64,000 nucleotides of DNA, from positions 1-64,000 of the forward strand of contig JAVXGM010000004.1 of NCBI GenBank assembly GCA_036657395.1. Reading direction: 5' to 3'. Below are positions 9,575-17,566 of this stretch, piece after piece. Every line of letters starts with the position of its first letter. The first letter of the stretch is position 1. Both the position numbers and the translations under genes were made by a program. The notes under the pieces are model-generated. The model searched no databases. It was not told the origin of the DNA and saw only the letters and a program-made list of their open reading frames with translations. This DNA is from JAVXGM01 sp036657395. Its GTDB lineage: Bacteria; Bacillota; Clostridia; Peptostreptococcales; Anaerovoracaceae.

Positions 9575-12500
9575 TTAGTCTAATAATCGATAGTCTAGGT
9601 GGGTTCCTGCCTGCTTAAGGGCAATAGCCTTTAATAGGGCATTTGCTGTATCTAGGCAAGTCATTACTGGCAAGCCTCTTTCGATGGCCTTTCTCCTGAT
9701 TGGGAAGGTGTCACTTTCTGGTCTGTTTGCCACTTTTGGTGTATTAATGATCATATGTATTTGGCTTCCTACCAGCTCTTTGGCCTCTGCAAATCCAATA
9801 ACCTTAGCTTTAATTCCAGCCGCCGCCATAAATGCACCAGTTCCTTCTGATGCCAACAAATTAAATCCTGCTTCTTGATATTTTTTCAAAATACCTGCTG
9901 TATATGGATTTTTGTCTGGTTCTCTTAAAGTAACATATATATTTCCCTCTGTAGGAATTTTCGTCCCTGCTGCAAGAAATCCTTTATAAATCGCCTTGTT
10001 TAGGTTCTCATCGACACCTAGAACTTCTCCAGTTGATTTCATTTCTGGGCCTAGAGCCATATCCATATTAGTCAACTTTGCGTTGGAGAATACAGGGACT
10101 TTTACCGCATATTTACCACTTCTTTTGTAAAGGCCTGTGCCGTACTCTGTGTCCTTAAGCTTATGTCCAAGCATTGCCTTAACCGCTAATTTTACCATAG
10201 GCACTTTAGTAACCTTACTTAAAATAGGTACAGTTCTAGACGCTCTTGGATTGACTTCAATTACATAAATCTTCTTTCCATCGTAGGCGTATTGAATATT
10301 TACAAGACCCACAACCTTTAATGCTTTTGTAATTCGCTTTGTATAATCTACTAAGAGATCTTCCACTTCTTTTGGAATAGAGAAATGAGGGTATACGGAA
10401 ATACTGTCACCTGAGTGGACTCCTGTTCGCTCAATATGTTCCATGATTCCTGGGATAAGCACGTCTTCACCATCTGAGATGGCATCTACCTCTATTTCCA
10501 TACCTAAGATGTATTTGTCAATTAATACAGGATGTTCTGTAGAAATCGATACGGCTTCTTTTAGGTATCTTTCCAGCTCAACGTCACTGTAAACAATCTG
10601 CATAGCTCTGCCACCGATAACGTAAGATGGTCGAACCATTAGAGGGTATCCTAATTGTTTTACTGCCGCAAAAGCTTCTTCCTTCGTGGTGACTGCAAGA
10701 CCCTCTGGCACTTCAATATTAATCTCATCTAAAAGTTCACAAAATTTTTCTCTGTCCTCTGCAAGGTCAATGTATTTATATGGCGTACCTAAAATGTTGA
10801 TTCCTCGGCTATTAAGTTTTTCTGCCAAATTCAGTGAAGTCTGTCCACCAAATTGAAGGATTACTCCGTGAGGCCTTTCTTTTTTAATTACATTCATTAC
10901 ATTGTCTATGTGAAGAGATTCAAAGTATAGTTTGTCTGAAGTATCAAAGTCAGTGCTCACTGTCTCAGGATTATTGTTCATAATCACTGCTTCATAGCCT
11001 TCATCTTTAATAGCCCACACGCCCTGAACACAACAATAGTCAAACTCGATACCTTGGCCTATTCTAATAGGACCAGAACCTACAACTAAAATCTTTTCTT
11101 CGTCACTAATCTTACTTTCGTCTTCCGCATCATAACAAGAATAGTAGTATGGCGTAGCCGCCTCAAACTCACCCCCACAAGTATCTACCATTTTATACAC
11201 TGGGAAGATGTCGTTGTAAATACGAATATCTTGAAGAACTTCCCTTGGAACTCCTGTTAACTCAAGAATTTCATTATCGGTAAACCCTCGTGATTCTGCT
11301 TGATATAGAAGTTCCTTAGTCAAAGGCCCTTCTGCTAATTTTCTTTCCATGTCGACAATTCCCTTAATCTTGTTTAGGAACCAACGGTCGATCTTTAACA
11401 GTTCATATAATTTTTCTACATCAACAAGATCTCTTCTCAGAGCTTCTGCAATGCAAAAAATACGTTCATCGTCACAATCTAACATTTTTGCTATAAGCTT
11501 TTCATCGTCAAGATTTGTAACAAAAGGCACACGCAATCCGTCACATTTCACTTCCAAAGAAGTAATTGCTTTTAGCAAAGCACTTTCAAAAGTCCTGCAA
11601 ATTGACATTACTTCCCCTGTTGCCTTCATCTGTGTCCCCAGCTTACGAGAAGCAGTTCTGAATTTGTCAAAAGGCCACTTAGGAAATTTCACTACGCAAT
11701 AGTCAAGGACTGGCTCAAAGCAAGCGCTTGTTCCTTTGGTAACATAATTGCTAAGCTCATCTAAATTATAACCTAAGGCAATTTTAGCTGCGATCTTTGC
11801 GATTGGGTATCCAGCCGCCTTAGATGCCAAGGCAGAGGATCTACTCACTCTAGGATTTACTTCAATAACAATATATTCTCCATTGTCAGGGTTTAAAGCA
11901 AATTGAACATTACAGCCCCCTTCAATTTTTAGGTTTCTAATAATCTTAACTGAGGAATCTCGCAGCATCTGATACTCTTCATCTCGAAGTGTCTGAGTTG
12001 GTGCAACAACAATACTATCACCTGTATGTACTCCTACTGGATCCAAGTTTTCCATACTACAAATGATAATGCAATTATCTCTGCCATCTCTGATTACTTC
12101 ATACTCGATTTCTTTCCAGCCTGCTACAGATTTTTCAAGAAGAATCTGGCCTATGGCACTATTTTCAACACCTCTTTGGAATAATAGCTTCAGATCTTCG
12201 TCATTGTCTACCACACCGCCTCCTGTTCCTCCTAATGTATATGCTGGCCGTATGATTACAGGATAACCAATCTCTTTCACAAAGGCCTGACACTCTTCTA
12301 AGGTGGTTGCAATAACGCTAGGTGGAACTGGCTCTCCGATTTCCAGCATAAGGTCTTTAAATTCTTCTCTGTCCTCTGCTTTCCTGATGCTTTCTCTATT
12401 TACACCTAGAAGCTTAACCTTGTACTTATCCAGTACTCCTTTTTCCTCTAGTCCCATGGCAAGGTTAAGTCCTGTCTGACCACCAAACCCTGCAAGAATC

Positions 12501-12754
12501 CCGTCGGGTCTCTCTTTTTCCAGTATTTGCTCCATGGCCTCTTCTGTAAGAGGCTCCATATATACTTTATCTGCGATTCCCTTATCTGTCATGATTGTAG
12601 CTGGGTTGCTATTGACTAATATAGTCTCAATACCCTCTTCTTTTATAGCTTTACATGCCTGGGTACCGGCATAATCAAACTCAGCAGCCTGACCGATGAT
12701 GATCGGACCTGATCCTATGATTAGTAATTTTTTTAATGACGCTTTCTTAGGCAT
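9575..12754 (-). CDS. carB: Carbamoyl-phosphate synthase large subunit
   Basis: A 1059-residue protein, close to the usual ~1070. It has two homologous ATP-grasp halves: the N-terminal carboxyphosphate half opens with LLIIGSGPIIIGQAAEFDY, and the second with ILVVGSGPIRIGQGIEFDY (about residue 560). An MGS-like C-terminal regulatory domain follows (about 930-1059). It combines bicarbonate, ATP and ammonia supplied by CarA into carbamoyl phosphate for arginine and pyrimidine synthesis. Its start overlaps the 3' end of carA by 8 bases, indicating translational coupling. The ARG-box-like site over the carA promoter suggests arginine control. Confidence 0.97.
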   Translation of the reverse strand: MPKKASLKKLLIIGSGPIIIGQAAEFDYAGTQACKAIKEEGIETILVNSNPATIMTDKGIADKVYMEPLTEEAMEQILEKERPDGILAGFGGQTGLNLAMGLEEKGVLDKYKVKLLGVNRESIRKAEDREEFKDLMLEIGEPVPPSVIATTLEECQAFVKEIGYPVIIRPAYTLGGTGGGVVDNDEDLKLLFQRGVENSAIGQILLEKSVAGWKEIEYEVIRDGRDNCIIICSMENLDPVGVHTGDSIVVAPTQTLRDEEYQMLRDSSVKIIRNLKIEGGCNVQFALNPDNGEYIVIEVNPRVSRSSALASKAAGYPIAKIAAKIALGYNLDELSNYVTKGTSACFEPVLDYCVVKFPKWPFDKFRTASRKLGTQMKATGEVMSICRTFESALLKAITSLEVKCDGLRVPFVTNLDDEKLIAKMLDCDDERIFCIAEALRRDLVDVEKLYELLKIDRWFLNKIKGIVDMERKLAEGPLTKELLYQAESRGFTDNEILELTGVPREVLQDIRIYNDIFPVYKMVDTCGGEFEAATPYYYSCYDAEDESKISDEEKILVVGSGPIRIGQGIEFDYCCVQGVWAIKDEGYEAVIMNNNPETVSTDFDTSDKLYFESLHIDNVMNVIKKERPHGVILQFGGQTSLNLAEKLNSRGINILGTPYKYIDLAEDREKFCELLDEINIEVPEGLAVTTKEEAFAAVKQLGYPLMVRPSYVIGGRAMQIVYSDVELERYLKEAVSISTEHPVLIDKYILGMEIEVDAISDGEDVLIPGIMEHIERTGVHSGDSISVYPHFSIPKEVEDLLVDYTKRITKALKVVGLVNIQYAYDGKKIYVIEVNPRASRTVPILSKVTKVPMVKLAVKAMLGHKLKDTEYGTGLYKRSGKYAVKVPVFSNAKLTNMDMALGPEMKSTGEVLGVDENLNKAIYKGFLAAGTKIPTEGNIYVTLREPDKNPYTAGILKKYQEAGFNLLASEGTGAFMAAAGIKAKVIGFAEAKELVGSQIHMIINTPKVANRPESDTFPIRRKAIERGLPVMTCLDTANALLKAIALKQAGTHLDYRLLD

Positions 12755-13859
12755 GTTCCTTTTCCCCCTTCATCAATTTAATAAACTTATCAAATAAATA
12801 TCCACTGTCATTTGGTCCTGGGGATGCCTCTGGATGAAATTGTACAGAAAATATGGGAAGATCCCTATGCTCCATACCTTCTACTGTACCATCATTCAGG
12901 TTCAAATGAGTAACTTCTAGACCTTTTAGAATAATACTCCCTGCTTCCACTGCATATCCATGGTTTTGAGAAGTTATATATGATCGTTTTGTTTCTTTAT
13001 CGTAAACTCCATGGTTTCCACCACGATGTCCATAACCTAATTTATATGTCTTGCCACCACTAGCCAAGGCAAGAATTTGGTGTCCCATGCAAATCCCGAA
13101 AATAGGAACTTCCCCATTTCCTATAAGATAATTAACTTCCTTTATTGCTTCCACTGCATCTTCTGGATCTCCTGGACCGTTTGTAAGGAATATCCCATCT
13201 GGATTAGTGGCTAAAATATCTGAACCCTTCGTTTCATAAGGAAAAATTTCCAGCTGGCAGCCTCTTTTAATAAGGGCTTCTAAAATGCTAGACTTCACTC
13301 CAAAATCTAGGACTGCAACTTTGTATTTGGACTCCTTAGGCCCTAAAATAACTCTTCTCTCAGTAGAGACAAGTTTCATCCAATCTCCTCTAAGCTCCTG
13401 GCTATTACAAAGTTTTTTAGCCTCTTCAATTGTGATTCCCTCGTTGCTGATTACGCATTTTATAGTGCCTTCGGTTCGAATCTTCTTAGTAATCTTTCTA
13501 GTATCTAGTCCCCAGACTCCTGGGGTTTTCTGTTCTACTAACCACTGATCTAAAGTCTTGGTACAATGGCTATTTGAAGGGTTTTGGCAAAGATCCTTTA
13601 CCACCATTCCAAAGGCGTGTATACCACCTGATTCGTAGTCAATATCATTCACTCCATAATTCCCCATTAATGGGTATGTCATATTGATAATCTGTCCTTT
13701 GTATGAGGGATCTGTCATGATTTTCTGATATCCCGTCATTGAGGTGTTGAATACAAGCTCGCCTACTCTAGTCCCAGTAAATCCAAACCCTTTGCCTCTA
13801 TAAACAGTGCCATCTTCAAGATAAAGCACACCATCTCGCTGTTCTTGGTTATTTTCCAT
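12747..13859 (-). CDS. carA: Carbamoyl-phosphate synthase small (glutaminase) subunit
   Basis: A 370-residue protein of usual length. The N-terminal CPSase domain opens with LYLEDGTVYRGKGFG and has FNTSMTGYQKIMTDPSYKGQI. The C-terminal class I glutamine amidotransferase domain has the nucleophile in GICMGHQ (about Cys257) and the His/Glu pair in VQFHPEASPGP. It hydrolyses glutamine and channels ammonia to CarB. Two adjacent ATGs follow AGGAGA. I prefer the second (13859) because the first is only 3 bases from the site. First gene of the carAB operon. Confidence 0.97.
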   Translation of the reverse strand: MENNQEQRDGVLYLEDGTVYRGKGFGFTGTRVGELVFNTSMTGYQKIMTDPSYKGQIINMTYPLMGNYGVNDIDYESGGIHAFGMVVKDLCQNPSNSHCTKTLDQWLVEQKTPGVWGLDTRKITKKIRTEGTIKCVISNEGITIEEAKKLCNSQELRGDWMKLVSTERRVILGPKESKYKVAVLDFGVKSSILEALIKRGCQLEIFPYETKGSDILATNPDGIFLTNGPGDPEDAVEAIKEVNYLIGNGEVPIFGICMGHQILALASGGKTYKLGYGHRGGNHGVYDKETKRSYITSQNHGYAVEAGSIILKGLEVTHLNLNDGTVEGMEHRDLPIFSVQFHPEASPGPNDSGYLFDKFIKLMKGEKEHA

Positions 13860-13898
13860 CATCTTCTCCTATTATAATATCCTCACTATGTTTATATA

Positions 13899-13928
13899 AT
13901 TATACACTATGCTCTATTTTTATTCAAG
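13899..13928 (-). promoter_or_regulatory. carAB promoter with ARG-box-like operator
   Basis: On the minus strand TTGAAT (13922-13927), a 17-bp spacer and TATAAT (13899-13904). The sequence TTGAATAAAAATAGAG (13912-13927) covers the -35 and resembles the ArgR/AhrC operator core TGAATAAAAAT. The same 12-bp core recurs at the argC promoter at 53027-53052. Confidence 0.6.
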
Positions 13929-13987
13929 CGTAATTCACAATAAAATAGGGACTTTTTTGTGAAATTCCACTATTTTTCCAATTTTAT

Positions 13988-14440
13988 TTATTTTTTTGTA
14001 GTGTCTACATTCATATAAACCGATGCTGCTGTAGCTACCAGTTTTCCTGATTCCTTGCTATGAGCCTCTGCTGTAAGCTGAGTAATCCGTTTTCCTGTAG
14101 CTGTGGCTTTTGCCGTAACAATCATGGTATCCTCCAACTGTATTGGGCGAATGTATTTCACATCTAAACTAATTGTTGGCGCATAATTCTCACCTGCAAA
14201 AAACCTTGCCACTGCTGCCATTGTCATATCAAAAGCTGTACAGATAATACCTCCGTGAAGCATCCCGGCTCTATTTGCCTGCCATAGCAGGATTGGAAAC
14301 CCTAAGGTAATGGATTTATTTTCATATGAACAACCCATATCTATGGATTTCATCATTCCGTTTACAGTCTCTTTTTGATTCACATTATTTTCTATCATGG
14401 TTTTGCTAAGATATGCATCCATGCGTTCTTGTCCACTCAT
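13988..14440 (-). CDS. PaaI-like hotdog-fold acyl-CoA thioesterase
   Basis: A 150-residue single hotdog domain. The family motif NRAGMLHGGIICTAFDMTM (about residues 75-95) holds the HGG turn and the catalytic acidic residue. It probably hydrolyses an acyl- or aryl-CoA; the substrate is unknown. It starts 15 bp after the dsdA stop on the same strand and is probably co-transcribed with it, though no metabolic link is obvious. AAGGAGG lies 10 bases before the ATG. Confidence 0.83.
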   Translation of the reverse strand: MSGQERMDAYLSKTMIENNVNQKETVNGMMKSIDMGCSYENKSITLGFPILLWQANRAGMLHGGIICTAFDMTMAAVARFFAGENYAPTISLDVKYIRPIQLEDTMIVTAKATATGKRITQLTAEAHSKESGKLVATAASVYMNVDTTKK

Positions 14441-14455
14441 CTTCCCATATCCTCC

Positions 14456-15706
14456 TTATACATCTTTATGCAAATATGCATCCATTTCTTCTCTTGGCAC
14501 CATGGCTCCCCCAGTGGCCCAAACAATCTGTGTAGGTGCTTTCCCTTTTCCAATGTTTAACTCCACTCCACGGAATGCTGCACACGCAGAAGGTTCAATA
14601 AGTATGTTTTCTGTGGTTGCTAAAGTTTGAAGGTATTTGTATAATTCCTTATCATCTACTGTATATGCTCCATCAAGAAGGGTTTCTATAACAGTTCCCA
14701 CAAGCTTTGATGGGCGTCCCACTGCTAAACCATCGGCCTCAGTCTTTCCATCTATCCCAATATCCTGAACACAAATTCTGTCGTTAAGACCAGTCATAAG
14801 GCCTAATGTCATACAAGGAGCATGAGTTGGCTCTGCAAAAAAACAATGAACATGAGATCCCAAAATGGTCTTAAGCCCAAAGGTAATTCCTCCTGGTGCT
14901 CCACCTACTCCACAGGGCAAATATACGTAAAGAGGGTGATCTTCATCTACAGGAATATTTTTTGCAGTCAGCTGTATGGCCAGCCTTTTTGCTGCAACGG
15001 CATAACCTAAAAACAAATCTTTTGAGTTCTCATCGTCTACAAAGTGGCATCTAGGATCAGCTTCTGCCTCTTTTCGCCCTTGTTCCACTGCCTTTTGATA
15101 ATCTCCAGGATATTCAACAACATTGGCGCCTTTTTCTCGCAACAAATCTTTTTTCCAAGCCCTAGCATCAGCAGACATATGGACATCCACACGAAATCCT
15201 AGTTTTGCACTAATAATTCCTATGCTTAGACCTAAGTTTCCAGTCGATCCCACTGCCACCTTATAATGGGAAAATAACTTTTTAAACTCAGGGTCTGCCA
15301 ACTTAGCGTAATTATCTTCTTTAGCCAACATTCCATTACCAATAGCGATGGTCTCGGCCAATTTCAACACTTCATAAATTCCGCCTCGGGCTTTAACTGA
15401 TCCTGAGATGGGAAGATGGCTATCGCATTTTAGTAGCAATTGCCCTTTTCCTCCCAAAGCCTGTCCCATATTTGGAATAGGTACTAATGGAGATTCAATA
15501 TGCCCCTTTGTTCTTTCCGTTTCGGGAAATACTCTTTCTATGTATGGTGCAAATCGCCATAGCCGTGCCTGTGCATCATCAATATCCCTTTTTGTGAAAG
15601 GTAAGGTTGCTGCCTTTCCACAGTCTGGATTTTCCCATAAAATTTCCTTATATCTTGACATAGCTTCAATCACAGGAAGCTGTGCATTTAAGTCTTTTTT
15701 CCTCAT
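14456..15706 (-). CDS. dsdA: D-serine ammonia-lyase
   Basis: A 416-residue fold-type II PLP enzyme (E. coli DsdA has ~440) that deaminates D-serine to pyruvate and ammonia. The Schiff-base lysine lies in SGSVKARGG (about residue 118), and the PLP-phosphate glycine loop in VGSTGNLGLSIG. The segment PCGVGGAPGGITFG is also typical of DsdA. AGGAGAA precedes the ATG. It heads a two-gene unit with the thioesterase. No dsdC-type regulator is present. Confidence 0.93.
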   Translation of the reverse strand: MRKKDLNAQLPVIEAMSRYKEILWENPDCGKAATLPFTKRDIDDAQARLWRFAPYIERVFPETERTKGHIESPLVPIPNMGQALGGKGQLLLKCDSHLPISGSVKARGGIYEVLKLAETIAIGNGMLAKEDNYAKLADPEFKKLFSHYKVAVGSTGNLGLSIGIISAKLGFRVDVHMSADARAWKKDLLREKGANVVEYPGDYQKAVEQGRKEAEADPRCHFVDDENSKDLFLGYAVAAKRLAIQLTAKNIPVDEDHPLYVYLPCGVGGAPGGITFGLKTILGSHVHCFFAEPTHAPCMTLGLMTGLNDRICVQDIGIDGKTEADGLAVGRPSKLVGTVIETLLDGAYTVDDKELYKYLQTLATTENILIEPSACAAFRGVELNIGKGKAPTQIVWATGGAMVPREEMDAYLHKDV

Positions 15707-15771
15707 TTTCTTCTCCTTTTTACAAATTTCTCAAATGTGTTTTTTATATTATACCATATAAAAAGACCTCG

Positions 15772-15801
15772 TTGACAATGTCACAACAAATGTTATATAA
15801 T
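15772..15801 (+). promoter_or_regulatory. Promoter of tRNA-Arg
   Basis: TTGACA at 15772-15777, an 18-bp spacer and a perfect TATAAT at 15796-15801, 20 bp upstream of the mature tRNA. Confidence 0.8.
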
Positions 15802-15821
15802 GGTTAACGACACGAAAATTT

Positions 15822-15898
15822 GCGCCATTAGCTCAGCTGGATAGAGTAGCGCACTACGAATGCGAAGGTCGGGGGTTCGAATCCCTCATGGCGCACCA
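15822..15898 (+). tRNA. tRNA-Arg(ACG)
   Basis: A 77-nt cloverleaf. The acceptor is GCGCCAT/ATGGCGC with discriminator A and encoded CCA, the D arm is GCTC/GAGT, and the T arm is GGGGG-TTCGAAT-CCCTC. The anticodon loop CTACGAA gives anticodon ACG (codon CGU and, with A34-to-inosine editing, CGC/CGA). The first anticodon-stem pair is a G:A mismatch. Its 3' half is the attachment site of the element at 15862-20430. Confidence 0.95.
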
Positions 15899-15940
15899 TA
15901 AACCCTGCAACTACAACGGTTGCAGGGTTTTTATTTTGTC
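15862..15940 (+). repeat. attL-like direct repeat (3' end of tRNA-Arg plus terminator)
   Basis: A 79-bp segment running from the anticodon stem through the CCA and the terminator. It recurs at 20352-20430 with four substitutions, and the copy here keeps the tRNA functional. This is the classic signature of tyrosine-recombinase integration into a tRNA 3' end. Confidence 0.88.
15900..15936 (+). terminator. tRNA-Arg terminator
   Basis: Stem AAACCCTGCAAC / GGTTGCAGGGTTT followed by TTATTTT. It lies within the duplicated att sequence. Confidence 0.88.
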
Positions 15941-15990
15941 CACCATTTACGATTTATCACTATAGTTTTTTTCAGGGCTGCAATGACAAT

Positions 15991-16014
15991 AAAAAAGCCC
16001 CGGTCTCCCGAGGC
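15991..16014 (-). terminator. Terminator for leftward transcription in the element
   Basis: Hairpin GCCCCGG-TCTC-CCGAGGC preceded on the plus strand by six A, giving a U tail on the minus strand. It sits 10 bp after the open frame ending at 16024. Confidence 0.65.
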
Positions 16015-16023
16015 GATTCTACA

Positions 16024-16155
16024 TTATTCCACGTCTGCTTCTTCCTCTGCGATCTCATCTTCTAACTCTATTATTTGTTTTCTATTAATACTATATAGTA
16101 TTAAATTGTTTATTATTTTCTTTGCCTTTCCCTTTAACTGGCACGCTACAACGTG
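16024..16155 (-). pseudogene. Possible 3' remnant of a phage gene with acidic C terminus
   Basis: A 43-codon open stretch ending in IIELEDEIAEEEADVE and a TAA, directly followed by a minus-strand terminator. It has no start codon or ribosome binding site and is cut off near 16156 where the promoter of the neighbouring peptide begins. It could be chance, but the acidic tail plus terminator look like a gene end. Function unknown. Confidence 0.3.
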
Positions 16156-16162
16156 CTATAGT
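16133..16162 (+). promoter_or_regulatory. Promoter with palindromic operator in the spacer (copy 1)
   Basis: TTTAAC (16133-16138), an 18-bp spacer and TATAGT (16157-16162). The spacer contains the inverted repeat GCACG-CTACAA-CGTGC (16141-16156). This matches the layout of the promoters at 17088, 17698 and 18844, but with a different operator sequence. Confidence 0.65.
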
Positions 16163-16196
16163 ATGGTTGCAGTTAAGGAAGGGAGGTAAATACGAT

Positions 16197-16325
16197 GTGA
16201 ATATATTAAAAAATGTGCTGGAAATAGCAAAGGACCTGTTAGAAATCTTAGTCTTAGGGCTTACAGCGTGGCAACTGGCAAAGTCTAAGAAAAAGAATAA
16301 AAACAAGTCCAAGGGGCGGTATTAA
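16197..16325 (+). CDS. Small membrane peptide with lysine-rich tail (42 aa)
   Basis: GTG start at 16197 with GGGAGG (16181-16186) upstream. The overlapping ATG at 16195 is followed at once by TGA and cannot be used. The peptide has an amphipathic helix (VLEIAKDLLEIL), one hydrophobic segment (LVLGLTAWQLA) and a tail of about nine Lys/Arg. The architecture recalls holin-like or type I toxin peptides of Gram-positive mobile elements, but I recognise no named family. It has its own operator-bearing promoter and is upstream of the 53-aa membrane peptide and an XRE gene. Confidence 0.6.
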   Translation: MNILKNVLEIAKDLLEILVLGLTAWQLAKSKKKNKNKSKGRY

Positions 16326-16334
16326 AACCGCCCT
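16313..16334 (+). terminator. Weak hairpin at end of the 42-aa peptide gene
   Basis: GGGCGGT-ATTAAA-ACCGCCC followed by TTCCCTT. The T tail is poor, so it may only attenuate. Confidence 0.4.
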
Positions 16335-16379
16335 TCCCTTCTCGGTGATCATCTTTATTATACCACATTGAAAGAAAAT

Positions 16380-16541
16380 ATGAACAGAAAAAGTATAAAT
16401 GTGTTACTTGCGGCTTTAGTGATAATAAACATTATTGACGGTGATTTCTCGCACCCTGGCATTTTGGATATTGCAAAGGCTGTGCTGTTGGTTATCTGCT
16501 TTATGTTAAATAATAGGAGGGATAACAATGCTAAAAATTAA
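16380..16541 (+). CDS. Small two-helix membrane protein (53 aa)
   Basis: ATG at 16380, ending at TAA 16539-16541 inside the next gene (14-nt overlap with the XRE start at 16528). There are two hydrophobic stretches, VLLAALVIINII (about residues 8-19) and AKAVLLVICFML (about 32-43), joined by a DGDFSHPG turn. The ribosome binding site is weak (GAAAG). The overlap implies translational coupling with the regulator. No family recognised. Confidence 0.5.
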   Translation: MNRKSINVLLAALVIINIIDGDFSHPGILDIAKAVLLVICFMLNNRRDNNAKN

Positions 16542-16710
16542 AGAAATAAGGCTGAAGAAAAAAATATCCGTGCCGAAACTTGTGGAACTGTCCGGTGTAC
16601 CTCGCCGGACTATACAGGATATCGAAAAGCGTGGCGACTGTATGCTGTCTACTGCCGCCACATTGGCAGATGCGCTTGACGTGACGCTGAATGACATCTG
16701 GATCAAATAA
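16528..16710 (+). CDS. XRE-family HTH regulator (60 aa)
   Basis: A single helix-turn-helix (VPKLVELSGVPRRTIQDIEK) with essentially no extra domain, like Cro-type repressors. GGAGG lies 7 bases upstream of the ATG. It is coupled by overlap to the 53-aa membrane peptide. It is a candidate repressor of the promoter at 16133-16162. Confidence 0.82.
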   Translation: MLKIKEIRLKKKISVPKLVELSGVPRRTIQDIEKRGDCMLSTAATLADALDVTLNDIWIK

Positions 16711-16735
16711 AAAACCCGGATTGTCTAAATCCGGG
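16706..16735 (-). terminator. Terminator of the leftward XRE gene (16825-17061)
   Basis: Hairpin CCCGGATT-GTCTA-AATCCGGG with an A run on the plus-strand left side, so the U tail is on the minus strand. It lies beyond the rightward XRE stop and is interleaved with the rightward terminator at 16768. Confidence 0.65.
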
Positions 16736-16767
16736 CTATCTGCTATACTAAACAAAAGAGCGGTGGC

Positions 16768-16823
16768 AAGCCCGCCCTCTTTGATATGTGTGCCTGTCGT
16801 TTATTCGGCGGGCTTTTCTTTTT
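16768..16823 (+). terminator. Terminator of the rightward XRE gene (16528-16710)
   Basis: AAGCCCGCC...GGCGGGCTT stem with a ~30-base loop and TTTTCTTTTT tail on the plus strand. Confidence 0.65.
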
Positions 16824-16824
16824 A

Positions 16825-17061
16825 TCAATCTTTATCCAAAATCAGCAACTCTTCAATCTTACATCCCAGGGCATTGGCCAGTTTATACAGTGTTATCCCC
16901 TGCGCCTTATTAATGTCTTTTAAACCCTGCTCATAGGCTTCTATGGTCCGCACGTTTACACCTGATTTTTCTGCCAGCTGTGATCTGCTCAGTTTCCTTG
17001 TTTCACGTAACTCTTTTAGCTTGTTAATTTCGTCACCTTTTATTTTTTCTATAATCTCAAT
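16825..17061 (-). CDS. XRE-family HTH regulator, possible ATT start
   Basis: About 78 residues: a short N-terminal helix (IEIIEKIKGDEI), then an XRE helix-turn-helix (LSRSQLAEKSGVNVRTIEAYEQG) and a short C terminus (LANALGCKIEELL). A conventional ATG exists at 17076, but it would lie only ~5 nt from the predicted transcription start and has no ribosome binding site. GGAGG instead sits 8 nt before the in-frame ATT at 17061, the layout seen at infC in this window. GTG at 17070 is too close to the site. Transcribed from the promoter at 17088-17116. Confidence 0.75.
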   Translation of the reverse strand: MEIIEKIKGDEINKLKELRETRKLSRSQLAEKSGVNVRTIEAYEQGLKDINKAQGITLYKLANALGCKIEELLILDKD

Positions 17062-17095
17062 TGTTCTCACCTCCATTCCATGTTTTAATTATACT
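17041..17095. repeat. 55-bp direct repeat (promoter/start-region cassette), copy A
   Basis: Covers the -10 box, ribosome binding site and first codons of the XRE gene. It recurs at 17651-17705 with only a few differences around the ribosome binding site, while the sequence just beyond (the operator) differs completely. Confidence 0.75.
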
Positions 17096-17116
17096 GCTGT
17101 AGTAGTATAGTGTCAA
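17088..17116 (-). promoter_or_regulatory. Consensus promoter with operator in the spacer (copy 2)
   Basis: On the minus strand TTGACA (17111-17116), a 17-bp spacer and TATAAT (17088-17093). An imperfect palindrome ATACTgCT...AGtAGTAT fills the spacer. Confidence 0.75.
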
Positions 17117-17147
17117 GCTGCATTTCCTATAAATAATATTTTCCAAA

Positions 17148-17182
17148 TAAAAAAGCCCCAGAAGAAATTGCTCCCCCGGGGC
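17148..17182 (-). terminator. Terminator of the XRE gene at 17193-17417
   Basis: GCCCC...GGGGC stem with AAATAAAAAA on the plus-strand left side, which gives a U tail on the minus strand. Confidence 0.6.
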
Positions 17183-17192
17183 ATGCTACAAA

Positions 17193-17417
17193 TTATTTTA
17201 ACTCTTTGAATAACTGTTGGCATTCTTCATCTGTAATAAATTCTGTTAGGCTACAGTCTGCCGCATGGCATATCCTAATTAGAGTGTTAATATCTGCCTT
17301 ATAGATGTCCCTGTGTCCCTGCTCATAATTCTGGTATGACCTTACTGGTATTCCAACTCGCTCTGCAAATTCCTTTTGAGACAGTCCTGTTTTTGCTCTC
17401 ATCTCTTTTAAGCTCAT
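17193..17417 (-). CDS. XRE-family HTH regulator (74 aa)
   Basis: Helix-turn-helix GLSQKEFAERVGIPVRSYQNYEQG (first 20 residues suffice to see the motif), followed by a short helical tail. Start at ATG 17417, with GAAGGTGA upstream. The frame runs open further upstream, but that stretch overlaps the 28-aa peptide in another frame and has no start signal. The gene follows the peptide stop by 5 bases, which suggests a coupled peptide/regulator pair. Confidence 0.82.
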   Translation of the reverse strand: MSLKEMRAKTGLSQKEFAERVGIPVRSYQNYEQGHRDIYKADINTLIRICHAADCSLTEFITDEECQQLFKELK

Positions 17418-17422
17418 CTGAT

Positions 17423-17509
17423 TCACCTTCTCTTTTTTAAAACTGTCACTAATGCTGCTATCGCAATTGCCAGTGCTGCCAAACTGATTATTAATGATAC
17501 TACTTGCAT
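17423..17509 (-). CDS. 28-aa hydrophobic peptide with basic tail
   Basis: Begins MQVVSLIISLAALAIAIAAL and ends in VTVLKKRR: one membrane-spanning helix with a KKRR end. No clear ribosome binding site precedes the ATG. Size and layout resemble type I toxin or holin-like peptides, although that is inference. It is immediately upstream of and probably coupled to the XRE gene at 17193-17417. Confidence 0.5.
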   Translation of the reverse strand: MQVVSLIISLAALAIAIAALVTVLKKRR

Positions 17510-17566
17510 AATGTTTGCAATTGAGGTTATAATAAGTTAACAACCCTTTTCGGGGTGGGTAAGAAA

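Noticed and set aside
16091..16312. 73-codon minus-strand hydrophobic ORF
   Set aside because: It lies opposite the 42-aa peptide gene with its promoter and ribosome binding site, and has no start signal of its own.
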